From: Rhodospirillaceae bacterium
Lineage (GTDB): Bacteria > Pseudomonadota > Alphaproteobacteria > GCA-2721365
Direction: 5' to 3'
DNA: 64,000 bases
NCBI GenBank assembly: GCA_002721365.1
Contig: PBKC01000072.1
Span: 1 to 64,000 of the forward strand
Shown here: positions 58,494 through 64,000 of the stretch, in pieces
Numbering within the stretch: position 1 is the stretch's first letter
How the letters are laid out: every line of letters starts with the position of its first letter
Notes under the pieces: generated by a model
Told to the model about the DNA's origin: nothing
What the model saw: only the letters and a program-made list of their open reading frames with translations
Database searches by the model: none
Translations under genes and position numbers: made by a program

Positions 58494-60887
58494 CTACTCC
58501 GCGGCCTGTTGCGGCGAGACCCTGTCTTCGAGGACTCGTGCGAGAGCGTCGTCCACCGTCTCCAGCCAGATGATGTCGAGCTGGTTGCGCACGGTCTCCG
58601 GGATATCCAGGAGATCGCGCTTGTTGCGTGCCGGTAGCAGCACTGTACCGATGCCCGCCCTGAGGGCCGCGGTGACCTTCTCCTTGATGCCGCCCACGGG
58701 AAGGACGAGGCCGCGGAGACTGATCTCACCGGTCATCGCCGTGTCGCTCCTCACCGTCCGCTCGGTGAGCGCCGAGACCAGGGCGGTGAACATCGCGACA
58801 CCGGCGGAGGGGCCGTCCTTGGGGGTGGCACCCGCCGGGACGTGGATGTGGATGTCGCTCTTCTCCAGCGTCTCGGCTGAGATCCCGAGCTTTCCGGCGC
58901 GGGACTTCACGAGGCTCAACGCCGCCTGGGCGCTCTCCTTCATCACGTCGCCGAGCTGACCGGTGAGGATCAACTTGCCGTGGCCCGGCATGCGGGTCGC
59001 CTCGATGAACAGGATGTCGCCGCCCACGGGCGTCCAGGCGAGGCCGGTCGCGACGCCGGGGATGCTCGTCCGCATCGCCACCTCGTTCTCGAACCGGCGC
59101 GGGCCGAGGATGTCACGCACGGCATCCGGCTCGATCCGCATGGATTCGACCGCACCTTCGGCGATCCGGACGGCGACATGGCGTAGCACAGCCCCGATCT
59201 GGCGTTCGAGATTGCGGCAGCCGGCTTCGCGCGTGTACTCGCGGATGACCGCCCTGAGCGCGTCGTCGGTCACCTCGGCTTGGCCGGGCTTGAGGCCGTT
59301 GGCCTTCATCTGCCGCTCGACGAGATAGCGCTTGGCGATCTGGAGCTTCTCCTCTTCGGTGTAGCCCGGCAGCTCGATGATCTCCATGCGATCGCGCAAC
59401 GGCCCGGGAATGGTGTCGAGCATGTTGGCGGTGGCGATGAACATCACCTTGCTGAGGTCGAACGGCACCGCGAGATAGGTGTCGCGGAAGGTCGTGTTCT
59501 GCTCGGGGTCCAGGACTTCGAGCAGCGCCGAGGACGGGTCGCCGTGAAAGCCGCCGGCGCCCAGCTTGTCCATCTCGTCCAACATGAAGACACAGTTCTT
59601 CGAGCCGGCCTTGCGGATCGACTGGATGATGCTGCCGGGCAGCGCCCCGATATAAGTGCGTCGGTGGCCGCGGATCTCGGACTCGTCGTGGACGCCGCCC
59701 AGGCTCGCGCGGACGAATTTCCGGCCCGTGGCGCGAGCGATGCTCTGGCCGAGCGAGGTCTTGCCGACGCCGGGCGGGCCGACGAAGCAGAGGATCGGGC
59801 CGCGGCCGTCGGGATTCAGCTTCCGCACCGCCAGGTATTCGAGGATGCGGCGCTTGATCTTCTCCAGGCCATAGTGGTCCTCGTCGAGGATGCGGCGCGC
59901 CTCCTCGATGTCGATCTGCTCCTCGGTATCGACCGACCACGGCAGCTCGATCAGCCAGTCGAGATAGGTGCGGATCATCGAGTATTCGCCCGCGGACTCC
60001 GGCATCCGCTCCAGACGCCGCAATTCGCGCCGGGCCTGCTGCTCGACCTCCTCGGGCATCTTGGCGGCGTCGATCGCCTTCGACAGCTCCTCGATCTCGA
60101 CGCTTCTGTCGTCGGTCTCGCCGAGCTGCTTCTGGATCTGGTTGAGCTGCTCGCGGAGGATGTGCTCGCGCTGCCGCTCCTCGATCGTCTCCTTGGTCTG
60201 CTGGCCGATCTCGTGGGAGACCTTGAGCACGCCGATCCGGTAGACGACCAGCTCCAGCAGCCGGTCGAGCCGGCTTCTGAGGTCGAGCGTCTCCAGCAGC
60301 TCCTGCTTCTCGCCCGGCTTCAGGTCCATGAAGCTCGCGACCAGGTCGGCGAGCTGGCTGGCGGCGGTCACGCTCTGGATGGCGTTGGCGAGCTCGGCCG
60401 GCGCCTGCGGCAGATACTGCAAGGCTTCGGCCGCACGCTGGCGGAGCTGGAGCGCACGCGCCTCGACCTGCTGGCTCGTGCCCTCGGGCTCCTCGATACG
60501 CTCCACGCGGGCGGCGAGATAGGGCAGATCGGGCAGGAATTCGATGACCTTGAACCGCTGCTGGCCCTGGCAGACGACGTGGTGGTTGCCGTCCGGTGCC
60601 GTCAGGTAGCGGAGAATGTTGGCGACCGTGCCGACGCGGTGGAGGTCCTCGCCCGTCGGATCCTCGACCTCGGGGTCGCGCTGCAGCAGCAGGCCGACTG
60701 GGCGGTCGTTGCGCGCGGCTTCCTGCGCCGCGGCGATCGAGCGCTCGCGTCCCAGCGTCACCGGCAGCACGATGCCGGGGAACAGCACCATGTTACGGGC
60801 GGGAATCAGGATCAGCGCGTCGTCGGGGAGCGGCGGCGCAGAATTTTCAGTGGCCGCCGGGGCGGCCGATACGGTTTCTTCTGTCAT
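58494..60887 (-). CDS. lon: ATP-dependent protease Lon
   Basis: A 797-residue Lon protease that degrades abnormal and regulatory proteins. Order of parts: N-terminal substrate domain with DALILIPARNMVLFPGIVLP, a coiled linker (QQTKETIEERQREHILREQL), the AAA+ domain with Walker A CFVGPPGVGKTSL and Walker B CVFMLDEMDK, and the C-terminal peptidase domain with the catalytic Ser694 in KDGPSAGVAM and the lysine in PVGGIKEKVTAALRAG. Length is usual for the proteobacterial enzyme. An Hsp20 gene starts upstream on the same strand, separated by 10 bases, which points to a heat-shock unit. Confidence 0.97.
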   Translation of the reverse strand: MTEETVSAAPAATENSAPPLPDDALILIPARNMVLFPGIVLPVTLGRERSIAAAQEAARNDRPVGLLLQRDPEVEDPTGEDLHRVGTVANILRYLTAPDGNHHVVCQGQQRFKVIEFLPDLPYLAARVERIEEPEGTSQQVEARALQLRQRAAEALQYLPQAPAELANAIQSVTAASQLADLVASFMDLKPGEKQELLETLDLRSRLDRLLELVVYRIGVLKVSHEIGQQTKETIEERQREHILREQLNQIQKQLGETDDRSVEIEELSKAIDAAKMPEEVEQQARRELRRLERMPESAGEYSMIRTYLDWLIELPWSVDTEEQIDIEEARRILDEDHYGLEKIKRRILEYLAVRKLNPDGRGPILCFVGPPGVGKTSLGQSIARATGRKFVRASLGGVHDESEIRGHRRTYIGALPGSIIQSIRKAGSKNCVFMLDEMDKLGAGGFHGDPSSALLEVLDPEQNTTFRDTYLAVPFDLSKVMFIATANMLDTIPGPLRDRMEIIELPGYTEEEKLQIAKRYLVERQMKANGLKPGQAEVTDDALRAVIREYTREAGCRNLERQIGAVLRHVAVRIAEGAVESMRIEPDAVRDILGPRRFENEVAMRTSIPGVATGLAWTPVGGDILFIEATRMPGHGKLILTGQLGDVMKESAQAALSLVKSRAGKLGISAETLEKSDIHIHVPAGATPKDGPSAGVAMFTALVSALTERTVRSDTAMTGEISLRGLVLPVGGIKEKVTAALRAGIGTVLLPARNKRDLLDIPETVRNQLDIIWLETVDDALARVLEDRVSPQQAAE

Positions 60888-60897
60888 GGCGTGGGCC

Positions 60898-61302
60898 TCA
60901 GAGCTTGTTGAGGCTGAGGATCAGGCAGCCGTCGGCGATCTCCCGGCGGCCGATCTCATAGCGGCCGGGGGCGAGGGGCACGCGCCTCTCGAACCGGCCA
61001 TGGGGAATCTCCATGCGGCGGAGCGCCGCCCTCCGCGCGGCTGCCGGCATCGGACGCATTCCCGCGACGACGACACTGCCGTTCTCGACCGTCACCTCGA
61101 TCCGGTCGGCGGGAACGCCGGGGAGGGCGACGATGATCCACACCGCGCGCTCGTCTTCGAACACGTCGGCCGGTGGTTCCCAGGCCGGCTGGCGCGTGGG
61201 CGCGCGGCCGGGCGTGAAGAACTGCCGTCGCATGCGTTCGGCCTGCTCCATGAGGTCGCAGGCATCGGCCCACATCCGGGATTCGAGGTCGTGTTTCGTC
61301 AT
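60898..61302 (-). CDS. Hsp20/alpha-crystallin family small heat-shock protein
   Basis: A 134-residue small heat-shock protein. It has an N-terminal helical arm (about 1-45), then the alpha-crystallin domain with ERAVWIIVALPGVPADRIEV, ENGSVVVAGMRP, the RMEIPHGRFERRVPLAPGRY strand region, ending LILSLNKL. It holds unfolding proteins. It is coded 10 bases before lon on the same strand, suggesting shared stress expression. ATG 61302 is preferred over the frame from 61347. No convincing sigma-32 promoter could be read upstream. Confidence 0.88.
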   Translation of the reverse strand: MTKHDLESRMWADACDLMEQAERMRRQFFTPGRAPTRQPAWEPPADVFEDERAVWIIVALPGVPADRIEVTVENGSVVVAGMRPMPAAARRAALRRMEIPHGRFERRVPLAPGRYEIGRREIADGCLILSLNKL

Positions 61303-61484
61303 GTCCAGCCCTTCATGGCGACCGGGTACGGCCGCACATCTCCGCAATCGTGCAGATTAGGTAGTATCGAAGGGCCGGACTTTCACGGGGCACGCCGGTC
61401 GGGGGGAATACGCGTCGGGCGCCGAGCGGCTCGTGGAGCGCAGGGCAGGGGGACTCGAGGCCGGCCGAAGCCGGCCTCAGCGGA

Positions 61485-62732
61485 TCATTCGGCCGCCGTC
61501 TTTTCCTTGTCGGCCAGGGCGGCGTCGGTCACGGCGCCGGCCGCGTGCAGCTTGGCCAGCGCTTCCCCTTCGATGCCGACCTCGGCGAGGATTTCGGCGG
61601 TGTGCTGGCCCAGGAGCGGCGCCGCGGCGCGGACCGCACCCGGCGTCGCCGAGAGCTTTACCGGCACGCCGATCGCAGGCCATGTGCCGGCGGTCGGATG
61701 CTCGACCTCGACCATCATGTTCCGGGCGCGGACATGGGGATCGGCCCAGACCTGGGCCATGTTGTAGATCGGGCCGGCGGGAACACCGGCTTCGTCCATG
61801 CGTGCGAGCCAGGTCTCGACGGTCTCGGTGGCGAAGGCGGCGTTCAGCTCCTCGTTGAGCTCGTTCAGGCGGCCGCGGCGGCCGGCATTGTCCTTGAAAC
61901 GCGGGTCTTCGAGAAGGTCCGGGCGACCGATCACCTTGCACATCCGCGCCCAGTTGCCCTGACTGGCGGCACCCAGGGTGATCCAGCCATCCTTGCAGCG
62001 ATAGGCCTGATAGGGCGCGCTGATGCGGTGGGCGGACCCCTGCGGCCCGGTCACCTCGCCCGACGAGACGTAGATCGCGGTCTCCCAGGCGGTGTAGGCG
62101 ATCCCCGCTTCCAGGAGCGAGGTGTCGACCATCTGGCCCTCGCCGGTGCGCAGGCGATGGATGATCGCGCAGAGGATGCCGTTGGCGGTGAAGCTGCCGG
62201 CGGTGAGGTCGCAGATCGGAACGCCGGCCTTGGTCGGGCCGCCGCCTTCCTCGCCCGTGACCGACATGATCCCGCTCATGCCCTGGGCGACGAGGTCGAA
62301 GCCGCGACGTCCCGAATAGGGGCCGGTCTGCCCGAAGCCGGACAGCGCCGCATAGATGATGTCGGGCTTCCGCTTCTTCAGGTCCTCATAGCCCAGCCCC
62401 AAGCCGGCCATGGCGCCGGGGCGCATGTTCTCCAGCACCACGTCGGCGCCGTCGACCAGCTTCAGGAACACTTCCTTGCCGGCGGGGTCCTTCAGGTTGA
62501 GGACGATGCCCCGCTTGTTGCGGTTCATGGCGAGGAAGGTCGCCGGCTCACCGTTGAACCATGGCGGGGCGGAGCGGCGGATGTCGTCGCCGTCCGGGTA
62601 CTTCTCGATCTTGATGACGTCGGCGCCCATGTCGGCCAGCAGCAGCCCGCAATAGGGGCCGGCCATCGCCGAGGTGAGCTCGAGGACACGAATCCCCTTC
62701 AAGGGGCCGGTGTTGGGGCGTGGTTCTGTCAT
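61485..62732 (-). CDS. CaiB/BaiF-family CoA-transferase
   Basis: A 415-residue type III CoA-transferase. It begins GPLKGIRVLELTSAMAGPYC, has the ADMGADVIKIEKYPDGDDIR segment with an interlocked-dimer signature and the catalytic aspartate region in GRRGFDLVAQGMSGIMSVTG. These enzymes transfer CoA between carboxylic acids. It is followed 105 bases upstream on the same strand by an enoyl-CoA hydratase-like gene, so a common acyl-CoA path is plausible. Substrate not known. Confidence 0.93.
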   Translation of the reverse strand: MTEPRPNTGPLKGIRVLELTSAMAGPYCGLLLADMGADVIKIEKYPDGDDIRRSAPPWFNGEPATFLAMNRNKRGIVLNLKDPAGKEVFLKLVDGADVVLENMRPGAMAGLGLGYEDLKKRKPDIIYAALSGFGQTGPYSGRRGFDLVAQGMSGIMSVTGEEGGGPTKAGVPICDLTAGSFTANGILCAIIHRLRTGEGQMVDTSLLEAGIAYTAWETAIYVSSGEVTGPQGSAHRISAPYQAYRCKDGWITLGAASQGNWARMCKVIGRPDLLEDPRFKDNAGRRGRLNELNEELNAAFATETVETWLARMDEAGVPAGPIYNMAQVWADPHVRARNMMVEVEHPTAGTWPAIGVPVKLSATPGAVRAAAPLLGQHTAEILAEVGIEGEALAKLHAAGAVTDAALADKEKTAAE

Positions 62733-62837
62733 GGTCGGTCCGTCGCTCTGTCGTCGACCCTCGCGACGGGCACGGGGCCGACTTCCTCCCTGGTTATGAT
62801 TATGCGGTCGTCCGGTGCACGCGATCTCGGCCGGGGG

Positions 62838-63632
62838 TTACCGGCCCTTGAAGACCGGTGGGCGTTTTTCGAGGAACGCCGTGCGGCCTTCGCGAAAATC
62901 CGCGGTGTCGAAGGCCAGATGGACCTCTTCCTTGAGCGAGGCCGGCACGCGGGACGAGTCGCCATGCTCGACCAGGGCGGCGATGAAGCGTTTGTGCCAG
63001 CGCTGGACCAGCGGCGCACCCGATGCGATGCGCTCGGCCGATTTCTGGGCCTCGCTCATCACCGCGTCGTCGGCAACGACGCGATTCAGGAAGCCCATCT
63101 CGTAAGCGCGCTGGGATCCGACCACCGCCATCTCGAACAGAATCTCCTTCAGGTTCTGCGGGCCGACGAGGTCGAGGACGCGCTGCATGTCCTCGAAGTT
63201 GAGGACGAGGCCCAGGCGGGCGGTGGGGACACCGAAGCTCGCCGATTCGCCGGCGACGCGGATGTCGGCGCAGGCGGCGAGCTCGAACCCGCCGCCGCGG
63301 CAATGGCCGGCAATGGCGGCAACGACCGGAACCGTGCATTCGGCCACCGACCGCATCGCCGGGCGGACGATCGTGTCGTAGAAGCGGGCCTTCTCCTTGT
63401 CGGCGCGGGTCTGCTCGAACTCGGAGATGTCGGCGCCGGCCGAGAACGAACGGTCGCCGTCGCCCCGCAGAATGACGCAGCGGAGCGCCGCATCCTCGGA
63501 CAAGGTGTTGAAGATCTCACCGAGCCTGGCCCACATCGCCGTGGTCATGGCATTGAGCCGGGCCGGCTGCGAGACGGTTACGGTCGCGATCCCGGTCTCG
63601 TCGTCGCGGACGAGCAGGACATCTCCTGGCAT
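62838..63632 (-). CDS. Enoyl-CoA hydratase/isomerase family protein
   Basis: A 264-residue crotonase-fold protein. FSAGADISEF carries the oxyanion-hole glycine, AAIAGHCRGGGFELAACADI is the second oxyanion hole and VPTARLGLVLNFEDMQRVLD is the usual follow-up. The first catalytic glutamate (often Glu in AIAGAAxGGGxE) is likely retained in GGGFE, while the second is not certain from sequence. Start at ATG 63632 rather than the longer frame. Next to a CoA-transferase, it points to degradation of an acyl-CoA intermediate. Confidence 0.9.
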   Translation of the reverse strand: MPGDVLLVRDDETGIATVTVSQPARLNAMTTAMWARLGEIFNTLSEDAALRCVILRGDGDRSFSAGADISEFEQTRADKEKARFYDTIVRPAMRSVAECTVPVVAAIAGHCRGGGFELAACADIRVAGESASFGVPTARLGLVLNFEDMQRVLDLVGPQNLKEILFEMAVVGSQRAYEMGFLNRVVADDAVMSEAQKSAERIASGAPLVQRWHKRFIAALVEHGDSSRVPASLKEEVHLAFDTADFREGRTAFLEKRPPVFKGR

Positions 63633-63778
63633 GCTGTTACTCCCTACCTCTGCCCGCCACCGGGGGGCTTTTCGGCAAGCTAGGGGACTCACGCGGGGGC
63701 CGCAAGCCGCGACCGTCGCAGGAGACCGTTGCGTCAACGGGCAGAAGCGGCGGGGCCGAAGCCCCGCCGGGAGGCTGA

Positions 63779-64000
<222 letters not shown>

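Noticed and set aside
61303..61484. Possible sigma-32 promoter before the Hsp20 gene
   Set aside because: GTGAAA and nearby sequence do not give a convincing -35/-10 pair at the right spacing.
61545..63683. Open frame of 712 codons on the plus strand
   Set aside because: Runs antisense through the CoA-transferase and enoyl-CoA hydratase genes; no motif of its own.

Overview
The window is a GC-rich chromosomal segment of an alphaproteobacterium. The best guess is a Rhodospirillales-type marine or soil heterotroph. The indicators are the canonical alphaproteobacterial fdsGBA-fdhD-fdsD formate dehydrogenase cluster, a receiver plus HPt-like gene pair of alphaproteobacterial type, a DUF1217 gene, a PQQ-associated ABC exporter operon and many dehydrogenase/CoA modules. 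I see no tRNA, rRNA, CRISPR array, prophage or complete insertion sequence. Coding density is high, and only one stretch over 300 bases (19896-20560) lacks a protein gene; it carries a probable small RNA and a cluster of hairpins.

Layout. 1-781: 3' end of rmlA (dTDP-sugar synthesis). 987-2726: a strikingly AT-rich single-gene island encoding a reverse transcriptase of the Abi/DRT ('unknown group') type, with its own terminator. 2763-6419: bifunctional penicillin-binding protein and an App1-like phosphatase. 6571-15712: formate module (LysR regulator, FdsG, FdsB, FdsA, FdhD, FdsD, OFA-family formate/oxalate transporter). 15785-19736: cupredoxin, PQQ-type dehydrogenase, HpcH/HpaI aldolase and an enolase-superfamily sugar-acid enzyme. 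19788-20560: 35-residue membrane protein, anti-Shine-Dalgarno small RNA, hairpin cluster. 20561-27575: oligopeptidase B, two metzincin-type proteases, DUF924 and an acyltransferase-cNMP-binding fusion. 27655-28180: BrnT/BrnA toxin-antitoxin. 28196-34478: IlvD/Edd dehydratase, SDR, TPP enzyme, DUF192 and WD40 proteins. 34628-43136: sulfur and amino-acid metabolism (MetC-like lyase, dicarboxylate symporter, three tandem mercaptopyruvate sulfurtransferase paralogues, AlaX, cysteine synthase). 43285-49890: PQQ-associated ABC exporter operon followed by a taurine/nitrate-type ABC importer. 50160-52131: DUF1217 protein, a receiver-domain protein and an HPt-like protein, the last two both lacking their phospho-acceptor residue. 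52187-64000: CDF metal exporter, CoxL-like molybdoenzyme, cytochrome P460-like protein, FMN protein, Lon with Hsp20, CaiB/BaiF CoA-transferase, enoyl-CoA hydratase and the 3' end of a MetY-like sulfhydrylase.

How it fits together. Formate oxidation to CO2 with NAD+ is encoded as a self-contained unit with its own maturation factor, regulator and transporter. Several enzymes (HpcH aldolase, enolase-superfamily dehydratase, IlvD/Edd, SDR, TPP enzyme) suggest sugar-acid use. The sulfur genes supply cysteine, methionine and sulfane sulfur. The items most worth a second look are the solitary reverse transcriptase island, the doubly degenerate receiver/HPt pair, the small RNA with looped CCTCCC motifs, the hairpin cluster before oligopeptidase B, and the acyltransferase-cNMP fusion. 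Functions are read from sequence motifs and family knowledge only; no database search was possible.
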